From Lactonifactor longoviformis DSM 17459 (lineage in GTDB: Bacteria; Bacillota; Clostridia; Lachnospirales; Lachnospiraceae): DNA of 64,000 nt. A model generated the notes under the pieces. The model saw only the letters and a list, made by a program, of their open reading frames with translations. It did no database searches and had not been told where the DNA came from. The stretch covers positions 71,437 to 135,436 of the forward strand of contig NZ_FQVI01000005.1 of NCBI RefSeq assembly GCF_900129135.1. The letters run 5' to 3'. This document shows positions 10,371-19,385 of this stretch, piece after piece. Within the stretch, counting starts at the first letter, position 1. Each line of letters opens with the position of its first letter. The position numbers and the translations under genes were made by a program.

Positions 10371-12050
10371 TTGAATCAAAAAGAAAAACAATTGAAAATG
10401 AGCAAAGAGGTAAAGATTATTCCCCTGGGAGGTCTGGATAAGATCGGCATGAACATTACGGCTATAGAATATGGGGAAACCATTGTTGTGATAGACTGCG
10501 GGATTTCCTTTCCGGATGATGACATGCTCGGGATTGACAAGGTGATTCCGGATGTAACGTATCTGGTACAGAATCGGGAGAAAGTGAAAGGCTTCGTTAT
10601 TACCCACGGACACGAGGACCATATTGGGGCACTGCCTTATATTCTGCCTCAGATTAACGTACCTGTCTATGCCACCAGGCTTACCATGGGTCTGATTGAG
10701 CATAAGCTGGAGGAAGCAAAGCTTCTGAAGAAGACGAAGCGTAAGGTGGTCAAGCAGGGGGGCTGTGTGAATCTTGGGGAACTGCGCATAGAATTTGTCA
10801 AGACAAATCACAGTATAGCAGGTGCAGCGGCACTGGCTATCTATACGCCGGCGGGTATGATATTCCACACCGGAGATTTTAAGGTGGATTATACCCCTCT
10901 GTTTGGGGAAGCCATTGATCTGCAGCGTATGGGCATACTCGGCAAAAAAGGAGTTCTGGCAGTGATGTGTGACAGCACAAATGCTATGCGCCCCGGTTTT
11001 ACCCCATCGGAGACGAAGGTGGCAAAAACATTTGATATGCTGTTCGCAGAGAATAAGGAAAACCGGATTATTGTGGCGACCTTTGCCTCCAATGTTGACC
11101 GGGTGCAGCAGATTATGAATACCGCATATAAATTCGGAAGAAAAGTTATCCTGCAGGGCCGGAGTATGGAGACAGTGATTAAGATTGCTGAGGAGCTTGG
11201 ATACGTAACGGTTCCTGAAAACACCCTGATAGAAGTGGAGCAGATGAACCGGTACCCGGATGAGAAACTGGTGTTTATCACCACCGGAAGCCAGGGCGAG
11301 GCAATGGCTGCACTGTCCCGTATGGCGGATTCCACCCACAAAAAGGTAGTGATAAAACCAAATGATGTCATTATTTTCAGCTCCACACCTATACCGGGAA
11401 ATGAAAAAGCGGTATCCAGAGTGGTAAATGAACTGGCTAGGAAAGGTGCAAATGTTATATTCCAGGATACCCATGTCTCGGGACATGCCTGCCAGGAAGA
11501 GATAAAGCTCATCTATTCTCTCTTAAAACCACAGTATGCAATCCCTGTCCACGGTGAGTACAGGCATCTGCTTGCAGGCGCCAATGTGGCGCAGGACCTG
11601 GGAATAGAAAAGGATCATGTGTTTGTGCTGGATGCAGGAGATGTTCTGGAACTGTCCCAGGAGAGGGGAAGAGTCACCTCGAAAGTACAGGCAGGGGGCA
11701 TCTACGTAGACGGCCTTGGAGTGGGCGATGTGGGCAATATAGTCATTCGGGATCGGCAGAGTCTGTCCGAGGACGGGATCATTATCGTTACCATGAGCTT
11801 TGAAAAAGGAACCAACAGACTTCTGGCAGGGCCGGATATCATATCCAGAGGCTTTGTGTATATCAGGGAATCAGAAGAACTAATTCGGGAGATGAGAAAA
11901 GTTGCTCTGAAAGCTATCGAGAAATGCGAGGGCAGGAAGAGCAGAGACTGGGGGTATATAAAGTCAGAGATCAGAGATGGGATGGATCATTATCTTTGGA
12001 AAAAGATTAAGAGGAGTCCTATGGTACTGCCGGTTATTATGGAAGTTTAA
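10371..12050 (+). CDS. Ribonuclease J (metallo-beta-lactamase/beta-CASP)
   Basis: RNase J is the 5'-to-3' exonuclease and endonuclease of Gram-positive mRNA decay and rRNA maturation. The 559-residue protein has the metallo-beta-lactamase zinc motif HGHEDH near residue 79, HTGDFK, the beta-CASP domain with DSTNA, STPIPGNE and VHGEYRH, then the C-terminal domain. The start is TTG 10371, six bases after AGAGG; the ATG at 10398 has no SD. The next gene follows after 14 bp and may be read with it. Whether this is J1 or J2 cannot be decided here. Confidence 0.95.
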   Translation: MNQKEKQLKMSKEVKIIPLGGLDKIGMNITAIEYGETIVVIDCGISFPDDDMLGIDKVIPDVTYLVQNREKVKGFVITHGHEDHIGALPYILPQINVPVYATRLTMGLIEHKLEEAKLLKKTKRKVVKQGGCVNLGELRIEFVKTNHSIAGAAALAIYTPAGMIFHTGDFKVDYTPLFGEAIDLQRMGILGKKGVLAVMCDSTNAMRPGFTPSETKVAKTFDMLFAENKENRIIVATFASNVDRVQQIMNTAYKFGRKVILQGRSMETVIKIAEELGYVTVPENTLIEVEQMNRYPDEKLVFITTGSQGEAMAALSRMADSTHKKVVIKPNDVIIFSSTPIPGNEKAVSRVVNELARKGANVIFQDTHVSGHACQEEIKLIYSLLKPQYAIPVHGEYRHLLAGANVAQDLGIEKDHVFVLDAGDVLELSQERGRVTSKVQAGGIYVDGLGVGDVGNIVIRDRQSLSEDGIIIVTMSFEKGTNRLLAGPDIISRGFVYIRESEELIREMRKVALKAIEKCEGRKSRDWGYIKSEIRDGMDHYLWKKIKRSPMVLPVIMEV

Positions 12051-12064
12051 CATGGAGGCTAATT

Positions 12065-13282
12065 ATGGCATATAATGAAGATGTGGTGAAAGAACAGGCA
12101 AAACGATATGACAGTTTTTATTTGTATGATGAGAGTCAAATTGTCGCGCGAACTCAAGATTTAAAAGAGCATTTTCCTAATATCCGGTTCCTTTACTCCA
12201 TTAAATGTAATTCTAATGTAAATGTCCTCCGAAGTGTTTTTTCCCAGGGGTTTGGCGCAGATGCTGCAAGCGCAGGAGAAGTCCGCAAAGCTCTTGCCGC
12301 TGGTGTGAAAAAAAAAAATATCTATTACTCTGCTCCGGGAAAATCAATGGAAGATATTGAGCGTGCAATCAAATCTTCGGTCCTTATTGCAGACAGTATT
12401 GACGAAATCAAAAGAATTCAGATGGCAGCAGAACGAATAAATTTCATAGCCGAAATTGGTTTGCGAATCAACCCAAGTTTTTCTTTTTATGGGGGAAATG
12501 GGATATCTTCTAAATTTGGAATTGATGAAGAACAGGCAATCGCTTTTATAAAAGAATATGATTTTTCTAATATTAAGATTACGGGTATTCATGTACATCT
12601 GCGCGGTCAGGAATTGAACGCTGATATTCTTGCGGCATATTATGAAAGTGTCCTCCAAGTAGCAAAGCGTATACAAGATGTTAACTCCACCCATCTTTCG
12701 TTTGTTAATATGGGGTCGGGTATGGGCATTCCTTACGCTGCTGAAGATGTCCCTTTGGATATAGACAAACTAAGTAAGTCGGTTAATACTGCGTTAGACA
12801 CATTTCGCAATTCGTTTCCCGATACAAAGATTATTATTGAAACAGGCCGCTATATTGTTGGAAAAGCGGGCGTATATGTAACGAAAGTAGCAGACCGAAA
12901 AGTATCCTATGGGAAAACATACATTCTTTTGAAAAATACGCTGAACGGCTTTGTTCGTCCCTCGTTAGCCCGTTTGGTTGCACACTATTCATTGGATCCA
13001 TCTCCGAAAGGAAGCGAGCCGCTATTTACCAGCACAGCCGCTTTCCAATTTAATGCATTGAGCCAAAAGAAACCATTTGAACAAGTTGATTTGGTTGGAA
13101 ATCTTTGTACAGCGACAGATGTAATTGCAGAGGATATTACAATGCCGTACTTAGAATGCGGTGATATTGTAGTTATAACAAATGCTGGTGCGTATGCAGC
13201 CGTGTTGTCACCCATGCAATTTTCTACCCAGCCTCAGCCAGCAGAATTGTTCTTGCACCTTAATGGGAAAGTTGAAGGATGA
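12065..13282 (+). CDS. Fold-type III PLP-dependent decarboxylase (ODC/DAPDC family)
   Basis: The 405-residue protein belongs to the alanine-racemase-fold decarboxylases acting on ornithine, lysine, diaminopimelate or related acids. The PLP lysine is in FLYSIKCN (about residue 48), the phosphate-side glycine run in NMGSGMGIPY, the conserved HVHLRG and IETGRY segments are present, and the dimer-partner Cys of the active site appears in GNLCTATDVIAED. The substrate cannot be fixed; relatives outside lysine synthesis make polyamines or serve siderophore and antibiotic routes. Codons end in A or T far more often than in RNase J and other neighbours, and long A and T runs occur, so acquisition by transfer is likely. 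It has a good SD (GGAGG, six bases before ATG), lies 14 bp after RNase J, and ends just before a long inverted repeat. Confidence 0.82.
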   Translation: MAYNEDVVKEQAKRYDSFYLYDESQIVARTQDLKEHFPNIRFLYSIKCNSNVNVLRSVFSQGFGADAASAGEVRKALAAGVKKKNIYYSAPGKSMEDIERAIKSSVLIADSIDEIKRIQMAAERINFIAEIGLRINPSFSFYGGNGISSKFGIDEEQAIAFIKEYDFSNIKITGIHVHLRGQELNADILAAYYESVLQVAKRIQDVNSTHLSFVNMGSGMGIPYAAEDVPLDIDKLSKSVNTALDTFRNSFPDTKIIIETGRYIVGKAGVYVTKVADRKVSYGKTYILLKNTLNGFVRPSLARLVAHYSLDPSPKGSEPLFTSTAAFQFNALSQKKPFEQVDLVGNLCTATDVIAEDITMPYLECGDIVVITNAGAYAAVLSPMQFSTQPQPAELFLHLNGKVEG

Positions 13283-13316
13283 CAGGATTTCCTATTTCAT
13301 AGAAGCAGCAAAGCCA

Positions 13317-13382
13317 GGCGGGGCTTCAACGGTCAGGATGAACGGCGCTTTAAGCGCCTACCTTGACCGTTGAAGCCCCGCC
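13317..13382. repeat. Long perfect inverted repeat with inner hairpin
   Basis: Two 19-bp arms (13317-13335 and 13364-13382; GGCGGGGCTTCAACGGTCA and its complement) pair without mismatch, and the loop contains GGCGC/GCGCC. It lies between convergent genes and could end transcription in both directions, but no T-run follows on either strand. It may instead mark the edge of the transferred decarboxylase segment. Confidence 0.85.
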
Positions 13383-13415
13383 CATTAATTTATATCGAGC
13401 TTCTCATACGCAAAC

Positions 13416-14684
13416 CTACAATTTCCTTCCGATAACCTCCTCATACATAGCAATCAGGTTCTCCGGCGGAACATTTGCCACGATATTATGTATGGTATTA
13501 AACACATATCCGCCGTTTTTTCCCAGGATATCAATTCTTTCCCGCACTTCTCTGCGCACTTCCTCCGGTGTACCGAAGGGCAGTGTCCTCTGTGTATCAA
13601 CGCCCCCTCCCCAGAAGGTAAACTTATCTCCATATTTCTCTTTGATGGTCTTAGCGTCCATTCCCTTTGCTGAGAGCTGCAGGGGATTCAGGCAGTCGAG
13701 GCCCATGTCTGCGAAATCATCCAGAAAACTGGAGACGGCGCCGCAGGTGTGGTAGAAGGTCTTCCAGCTTGTGTGCTGATGTACCCAGTCGTTGATTTCT
13801 TTATAAAAAGGCTTGTATAGCTCGCGGAAGGTTTCCAGGCTCATCATACCGGCCATTTGGTTGCCGAAATCTGTTCCGGAGATCCAGACTACCTGGATGC
13901 GGTCCCCTACGGCCTGGCGGTATATTTCCAGGTTTTTGAGCATGATATCTGTCTGGTAGCGGAATACGGCCTTGATGTAATCCGGGTACATGGAATGGGC
14001 CATAAGCCAGTCATCCACCCGGCGGATGCCCTTGGGATGCTTGATCCCCGGTCCCGGGATGACGGCTGCGTCACCCAGGGCGCCGCCCCCTATCATGCCT
14101 ACGATCCCGTAGTCTGTATTCTCATATAATTCAATTGATTTTTCTTCCCAGTAACGGGCTTCTTCATCGGATACCACTGAGAAGTCATCTTTAAAATCTT
14201 CCAGGGGTGTCAGATCCTCTTCCTCCAGATCCCAGTCAAATTTTTCTCTTGGAACACAGTCAAAAAAGGTTCCCCCTTTGGGAAGGATGGCGCTGTACTC
14301 GGCGCTGGTGTCGCCCTGTGGATAGACATAGAGCTTTCCGGTCTCATCCCGGTCGTAGGCAAAGCCGCCGCCCATCCACACGGGAGTGCCGTCATCCATC
14401 TCCCATTTTTTCCAGTTGTCATTTTTATAGCCGAAATAATTGGTTGTGTTAAACAGGCCAACTACATCTACACCCAGGAGATCCAGGAGATCTTGTTCCA
14501 CCTCTCCCAGAAGCTGTCCGGGTTCGATGATTTTCAATCTGTGTTCGTCCAGGTGAAGAGCTTTGCGCAGCTGATACAGGGAGCTGGCATTGATGCCTGT
14601 CTGGCTGGTAGCCCCCAGATCCAGGGGAAGTCTGTCTGGTGTCTGATGATTTAAAGTTGCAATTAATCGTTCTCTGGAAGTCAT
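13416..14684 (-). CDS. Uroporphyrinogen decarboxylase-family protein (MtaA/CmuA-like branch)
   Basis: The 422-residue product has the URO-D (betaalpha)8 barrel signature with the start TSRERLIATLNHQTPDRLPLD. It carries HTCG with a later Cys (LDCLNP), reminiscent of the His-x-Cys zinc site of corrinoid methyltransferases such as MtaA; true HemE lacks this, and no other haem genes are nearby. A methyl-transfer or demethylation role is therefore more likely than haem synthesis, but this is inference. The start at ATG 14684 has GGAG eight bases upstream; an upstream ATG overlaps that SD. It is divergent from the AraC/YesMN/ABC block, which suggests shared control. Related genes are common in sugar-use loci of gut Clostridia. 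Confidence 0.8.
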   Translation of the reverse strand: MTSRERLIATLNHQTPDRLPLDLGATSQTGINASSLYQLRKALHLDEHRLKIIEPGQLLGEVEQDLLDLLGVDVVGLFNTTNYFGYKNDNWKKWEMDDGTPVWMGGGFAYDRDETGKLYVYPQGDTSAEYSAILPKGGTFFDCVPREKFDWDLEEEDLTPLEDFKDDFSVVSDEEARYWEEKSIELYENTDYGIVGMIGGGALGDAAVIPGPGIKHPKGIRRVDDWLMAHSMYPDYIKAVFRYQTDIMLKNLEIYRQAVGDRIQVVWISGTDFGNQMAGMMSLETFRELYKPFYKEINDWVHQHTSWKTFYHTCGAVSSFLDDFADMGLDCLNPLQLSAKGMDAKTIKEKYGDKFTFWGGGVDTQRTLPFGTPEEVRREVRERIDILGKNGGYVFNTIHNIVANVPPENLIAMYEEVIGRKL

Positions 14685-14837
14685 ATGCATTTCTCCTTTT
14701 TTCATATTGTTGTATAGGATATTTACCGCAATTAACAGGTGTTGTTGAGTCTTATTATAAAGGGGAGGGAGAAAAAGTCATTATAGAAATTTGCCTATTA
14801 ATTGCAAAAAATTGCTCTTAATAATAATAGATTCAAA

Positions 14838-14866
14838 TTGACCGCATCCGTGGTGTCAAATATAAT
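14838..14866 (+). promoter_or_regulatory. Promoter of the AraC regulator gene
   Basis: TTGACC (14838-14843) and TATAAT (14861-14866) are separated by 17 bp, 43 bp before the proposed ATG at 14909. Confidence 0.85.
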
Positions 14867-14908
14867 AATAAGTAGAGAGTACAGAAAGAATGAAAGGCGG
14901 TGAAGACA

Positions 14909-15769
14909 ATGCTGGCCCGGGAAGAAAAAGTGAAAAGAAAGTCGGAATACTTTGTTTACACACCCAGTACGCAGGCGAGGGAAATGTTTTTCTATCCTCT
15001 GGTGACTGGCCACTTCTTTTATGAAAAGGATTATTTTCTGCACAGGGAAAGTTTTGACAGTTTTTTGATTATGTATATCAGAAAAGGGAGCTGCACGGTA
15101 TGCTCTGACTCCGGGATATACAGGGCAGAGGAGGGGCAGGTGGTTTTGCTGGACTGCTACCAGTCCCATGCCTATTATTCCGAGGAGGAGTGGGAGGTGC
15201 TGTGGCTCCACTTTGACGGACCTATGAGCAGAAAATATTTTGAGATGATTGCGGAGAAGGAGTGCAGTGTGATAACTCTGCCCAATCCGGTGAAGTTCGA
15301 GGCGGAACTAAACCGTCTGTACCAGCTGTTTCACAAAGGAGAGAACATCAAGGAGATTGTAATGTCCGGCTATATTATGAAGCTCCTCACAGAGCTGGTT
15401 TTGGCGCAGGAGGCCGCTATCGGGAATTCCCAGTTTTCCGGTGTGATTGAGGAGAGCATGGCCTATATCAGAGAGCATCTGTGTGAGGAGGGCTTGTCCC
15501 TGGAACGTCTTTCCTCTAATGTGAATCTTAGCCTGTATTATTTTACCAGGCTTTTTAAAAGAGAGACAGGATTTACACCACATGAATATATCATTTTATC
15601 CAGAATCAACAATGCAAAGTTTCTTCTGTGGAGCACACAGGTTCCGGTGAAGGAGATCTGTTTCCGCTGTGGATTTTACAGTGAGAGTGCATTCTGCAAT
15701 ACGTTTAAGAAATGGGAAGGCATGACTCCAAGGCAATTCCGGATGAAGAATAAAACCAGCAAAGTATGA
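14909..15769 (+). CDS. AraC-family transcriptional regulator
   Basis: The 286-residue regulator has an N-terminal cupin-like ligand domain (about residues 15-150) and two helix-turn-helix motifs at the C-terminus (about 180-282), including LSLYYFTRLFKRETGFTPHEY and a GFYSESAFCNTFKKWEG second HTH. I use ATG 14909 because GGCGGTGA lies at the right distance; a GTG nine bases earlier is too close to it. A sugar or related effector is likely, given the transporter genes downstream. It is followed after 15 bp by the YesM-type kinase, so a classic one-component sensor and a two-component system are encoded together. Confidence 0.9.
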   Translation: MLAREEKVKRKSEYFVYTPSTQAREMFFYPLVTGHFFYEKDYFLHRESFDSFLIMYIRKGSCTVCSDSGIYRAEEGQVVLLDCYQSHAYYSEEEWEVLWLHFDGPMSRKYFEMIAEKECSVITLPNPVKFEAELNRLYQLFHKGENIKEIVMSGYIMKLLTELVLAQEAAIGNSQFSGVIEESMAYIREHLCEEGLSLERLSSNVNLSLYYFTRLFKRETGFTPHEYIILSRINNAKFLLWSTQVPVKEICFRCGFYSESAFCNTFKKWEGMTPRQFRMKNKTSKV

Positions 15770-15784
15770 GAGGGCAGGTACGAT

Positions 15785-17602
15785 ATGATACATATAAAGG
15801 AATGGATGAAAAGGGTCAAAAAAGAGTTCTACCGGAAGAATATTGCGGAGAGAATTGTTATGGTTATCGCCGCGCTCATGATTGTTACCACCATCTGTTT
15901 TGTCAGCAGTGTGTTTATTATTCTGCAGAAACAGCTGGTAGCTACCACTTCTACCTCGGCAAAGAAGGATTTGGAGATGGTACTGGAGAAGATGGACATG
16001 TTTTTTCAGGGAGTGGAGAATGATGCGGTATCCGTACTGGTGGGGGAGAGCTGCCAGACCCTGCTGGAGAATTCCGGCCAGTTTTTACAGGGGGATATTG
16101 TAAAACAGCATGAAAAATATGTACTCATACAGCAGGTGATTAACAGCTATATCGGGCAGAAGTCCAGCTATAGTGCTATTACATTTTATGATTTAAAGGG
16201 TAATTACTATGCCAATGAGGATTTGGTGGAAGAGGCGGAGTACCTTCAAACGCAGATGGACCGGGTAGAGGAGTTTATCGAATCAGACAAGAAGTCAGAG
16301 CTTATAGAACTGCACAAGAGTCCCTGGAAACAGTCTAAGGCAAAGTCATATGCGGACTGCATCAGCTATGTGAGAAAGGTTTACAGTATGGGAAGCGGCA
16401 GGCTCATCGGAGTGGTGGAGATAGAGATTCCCAACAGAGAACTGAGCCGGCTCTATGAGACAGTGATGAGTGACGGGATCAAGATGTATTTTGAGAGGGA
16501 TAATCATATTATTCTGGCGGGAGATGAAGCGCTGCTGTACCAGTCTCTGGAGGACCGGCGGTGGTATAAGGCTGCCGGTGCTAAAAACCCGGATGAGGAC
16601 GGCTTTATAATGGCCCAGGATAAAGGCGCCTGGTATTTTATGAAGGAATACAAGGGGCAGAACTGGACCGCAGTCAGTGAGGTCTCAAAATCTATTTATC
16701 TCACAAGTGTGACGGTGTATGCGGTGACCATGGTGCTGCTTGGAATTGCAGTGTTTCTGGGCAGTCTGGTCTTAGTGAAATTCCTGGTGAAATCTATTAC
16801 CCGGCCCCTCAGCCAGATTACCCAGACCATTGTTGAGATTGGAAAAGGGGATTACCATAAGCGGGTGGTGGTAAAGGACGGGGGAGAACTGGGGACACTG
16901 GCTTCTGAGTTTAACCGGATGGTGGATAAGACAGAGATTCTTCTGCTGGAGATTGTTGAGAAGGAGGAAGACAAAAGAGAATCGGAGCTATCTCTCATCC
17001 AGATGCAGATGACACCCCACTTTTTCTACAATATTCTGGAAAGTATCTGCGGGCTTATTGTGATGGACGAAAAGAAGCTTGCCATTCACACCATTCAGCT
17101 TCTGTCGGGATTTTACCGGGGGGTATTGAACAAAGGAAAGGAGATTATCACCGTAAAACAGGAGCTGGATATTGCCTCAAATTATCTGGAGATTATGAAG
17201 GTCTGTTATCCCGGAAAGTTTACCTATGAGATTACCTGTCAGCCTGAGCTGGAGAATCATTTTATCTGTAAGCTTACCCTTCAGCCTATTCTGGAAAATG
17301 CCATTCACCATGGGTTTCAGGAGATGAGCGGGGGCGGACTGCTGAGCATACGCGTCTTTGCCGGTGAGCGCGGGATGGTAATCGAGGTAGAAGATAATGG
17401 GATGGGAATGGATGATAAGACAAGAAAAAGTATTCTTTCCGGGGAGAGCAGGGGGTTCAGAATGGAGAGCTTCGGGCTTCGCAATACCGATGAAAGAATA
17501 AAGCTGTATTTTGGAAGCCGGTACGGGCTCAAGATACTGCCTCTGGCGCAGGGAACAAAAATCAGAATTTTCCTGCCCACAAGGGAGGATTATACAAGTT
17601 AA
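15785..17602 (+). CDS. YesM-type sensor histidine kinase
   Basis: The 605-residue kinase has a first membrane helix near residues 20-45, an extracellular sensing domain of about 265 residues, a second helix near 310-338, a HAMP linker, the His_kinase box with MTPHFFYNIL carrying the phospho-His, and a HATPase domain with ILENAIHHGF (N box) and DNGMGMD (G1). This class usually senses oligosaccharides or their binding proteins outside the cell and pairs with an AraC-type response regulator, which is the next gene. Together they likely induce the ABC importer that follows. Confidence 0.93.
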   Translation: MIHIKEWMKRVKKEFYRKNIAERIVMVIAALMIVTTICFVSSVFIILQKQLVATTSTSAKKDLEMVLEKMDMFFQGVENDAVSVLVGESCQTLLENSGQFLQGDIVKQHEKYVLIQQVINSYIGQKSSYSAITFYDLKGNYYANEDLVEEAEYLQTQMDRVEEFIESDKKSELIELHKSPWKQSKAKSYADCISYVRKVYSMGSGRLIGVVEIEIPNRELSRLYETVMSDGIKMYFERDNHIILAGDEALLYQSLEDRRWYKAAGAKNPDEDGFIMAQDKGAWYFMKEYKGQNWTAVSEVSKSIYLTSVTVYAVTMVLLGIAVFLGSLVLVKFLVKSITRPLSQITQTIVEIGKGDYHKRVVVKDGGELGTLASEFNRMVDKTEILLLEIVEKEEDKRESELSLIQMQMTPHFFYNILESICGLIVMDEKKLAIHTIQLLSGFYRGVLNKGKEIITVKQELDIASNYLEIMKVCYPGKFTYEITCQPELENHFICKLTLQPILENAIHHGFQEMSGGGLLSIRVFAGERGMVIEVEDNGMGMDDKTRKSILSGESRGFRMESFGLRNTDERIKLYFGSRYGLKILPLAQGTKIRIFLPTREDYTS

Positions 17603-17633
17603 CGCTGTGGCCGAAGAAGGGATGAAAAAGAAA

Positions 17634-19259
17634 ATGTTTAAAGTGATTATTGTGGACGATGAGATGCTGATACGAAAGAGAATACGGCTGGGATTTGACT
17701 GGAATGCACTGGGTTATGAGGTGGAGGATGACGTGGGGAGCGGCGGGGAGGCACTCAGACTTATCACAGAGCGTGCATATGACCTGGCAATTGTTGATAT
17801 TGCCATGCCCGGAATGAACGGAATTGAGCTGGTGAAGAGGCTGCGGGAGGAAAATCTTCCCATTCATATTATTTTCCTCACAGGGCACAGTGATTTTGCC
17901 TATGCCCAGCAGGCGATCAAATACGGGGTATATGACTATATTCTGAAACCGGTGAATGAAGAAGAATTCACCAGAATGCTGGAAAAATTAAGGGACAAGC
18001 TGGTGGAGGAAAAGAGGGAGCATAAGCTTTTAGAAAATCTTTCACTGGGCCAGAGCGATGCACGGCTTATTATGGAGGCAAAGTTTTTCAGCGATATTTT
18101 TCAGTATGGAATACAGGAAGAGATCGCAGATGAGATTGCCGTGCAGGCAGGTGAGGCGGGAGTGGATACGGATGCAGAGTATACTCTCTCTGTTTTCCGC
18201 ATTCAGCTCTATACACAGGAGAGCCTGCCTCTGCTGGAGCAGAGCCAGAAGATCTATGAGGCCGGCCGGCGTGTGATGGATAAGGGGGAGGGCTTTACCG
18301 TACTTTTTGATCTCTTTAATAATTACTGTATTTTATTTAAAGAATGGTCTGTCAGGGACAGCAGGGAAGGCGTTAAGGGGGTAATGGAACAGGTGCGTAA
18401 ACTGCTGGAGCAGAAGCTGGAAACCGTCATCCGGTGCGGAATCAGCAGCCGCAAAAAGGGGATCCGGCAGCTGGTAAACGCATATACGGAAGCCGTCTGT
18501 GCGCTGAACAACACCAAGGCATTCCGGGAAAAGACCATGGGCTATGAAGACGTGGACAAAAGAGGAGACAGTCATTACCGGGTTTCGTCGGCAAAGATTA
18601 AAGAGGTACAGAACTGTGTGGGGAAAAATGATCCCATGGGCTGCGAACGGATGATCCGGATGATTTTTGACGAGATGATCGGGAGACAGTGCAACTACGA
18701 ATGTATCTCCATGAATGCCAACAGACTGCTCCTTGGGATCTCCGAGGCGTGCATTGCCTCGGGTCTGGAAATCCGCAGATTTATGGGAGAATACAAAAGC
18801 CTGGAGGCTGCGTTTGAATACCTGATGACTTTGGGAGAGATAAAAGAGTGGTTCTGCGGCATGGTAAAAGCGCTGATCGAAAGCAAGAGCACGCAGGCAG
18901 CAGCCGGGAAAAATATGCCCATTGTGGGAAAAGCATGCGAATATATGCAGCGGCACTGCAGCGATATAGAGCTGACTCAGGCGGAGGTGGCGGAACAGGT
19001 GGGAGTCACTCCCGCCTACTTAAGCGGTATTTTTAAAAAAGCGATGGGAGTGACTATGATGCAGTATTTATCCATGGTCCGTCTGGAAAAAGCCAGGGAA
19101 CTGCTGCTGGGAAAAGAAATTGAAGTGAGGGAGGCAGCTGCCCTGGCGGGATACAGCGATGAATACTATTTTAGCCGCTGCTTTAAAAAATATTACGGGG
19201 TATCACCTTCACAGGTGAAACATTTAAAGACAAGGAACAGTGAAAGCAGTACCACCTAA
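17634..19259 (+). CDS. YesN-type response regulator, REC plus AraC HTH
   Basis: The receiver domain begins MFKVIIVDDEM with acidic residues at 9-10, phospho-acceptor Asp55 in LAIVDIAMPG and the conserved Lys in LKPVNEEE. A central region of about 300 residues links to an AraC-type DNA-binding domain (about 440-535) with TPAYLSGIFKKAMG and GYSDEYYFSRCFKKYYG. The start is uncertain between ATG 17634 and ATG 17622; the purine-rich GAAGAAGGG abuts the earlier ATG and sits about 12 bases before the later one, so I chose 17634. It should be phosphorylated by the preceding kinase and activate the sugar-binding protein gene downstream. Confidence 0.92.
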   Translation: MFKVIIVDDEMLIRKRIRLGFDWNALGYEVEDDVGSGGEALRLITERAYDLAIVDIAMPGMNGIELVKRLREENLPIHIIFLTGHSDFAYAQQAIKYGVYDYILKPVNEEEFTRMLEKLRDKLVEEKREHKLLENLSLGQSDARLIMEAKFFSDIFQYGIQEEIADEIAVQAGEAGVDTDAEYTLSVFRIQLYTQESLPLLEQSQKIYEAGRRVMDKGEGFTVLFDLFNNYCILFKEWSVRDSREGVKGVMEQVRKLLEQKLETVIRCGISSRKKGIRQLVNAYTEAVCALNNTKAFREKTMGYEDVDKRGDSHYRVSSAKIKEVQNCVGKNDPMGCERMIRMIFDEMIGRQCNYECISMNANRLLLGISEACIASGLEIRRFMGEYKSLEAAFEYLMTLGEIKEWFCGMVKALIESKSTQAAAGKNMPIVGKACEYMQRHCSDIELTQAEVAEQVGVTPAYLSGIFKKAMGVTMMQYLSMVRLEKARELLLGKEIEVREAAALAGYSDEYYFSRCFKKYYGVSPSQVKHLKTRNSESSTT

Positions 19260-19332
19260 AAAATTTACAAAAACAGAAAAAAGCAGCACATGGAGTTTTA
19301 GGGGGAATCCCTGTATGATAAACCTATCCTAA

Positions 19333-19344
19333 GTACTGCAGTAC
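19333..19344. promoter_or_regulatory. 12-bp palindrome upstream of the solute-binding protein gene
   Basis: GTACTGCAGTAC is a perfect palindrome 41 bp before ATG 19386. A weak -10 (TATGAT, 19314-19319) lies upstream of it. It could be an operator, but it occurs once, so support is limited. Confidence 0.3.
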
Positions 19345-19385
19345 GAAAAAGTTAAAGTTTTCAAAAAAAGAACAGGGAGGGTATT

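Noticed and set aside
10266-11486. 406-codon open frame on the minus strand across RNase J
   Set aside because: It is wholly antisense to the well-supported RNase J gene, lacks an SD, and has no domain pattern.
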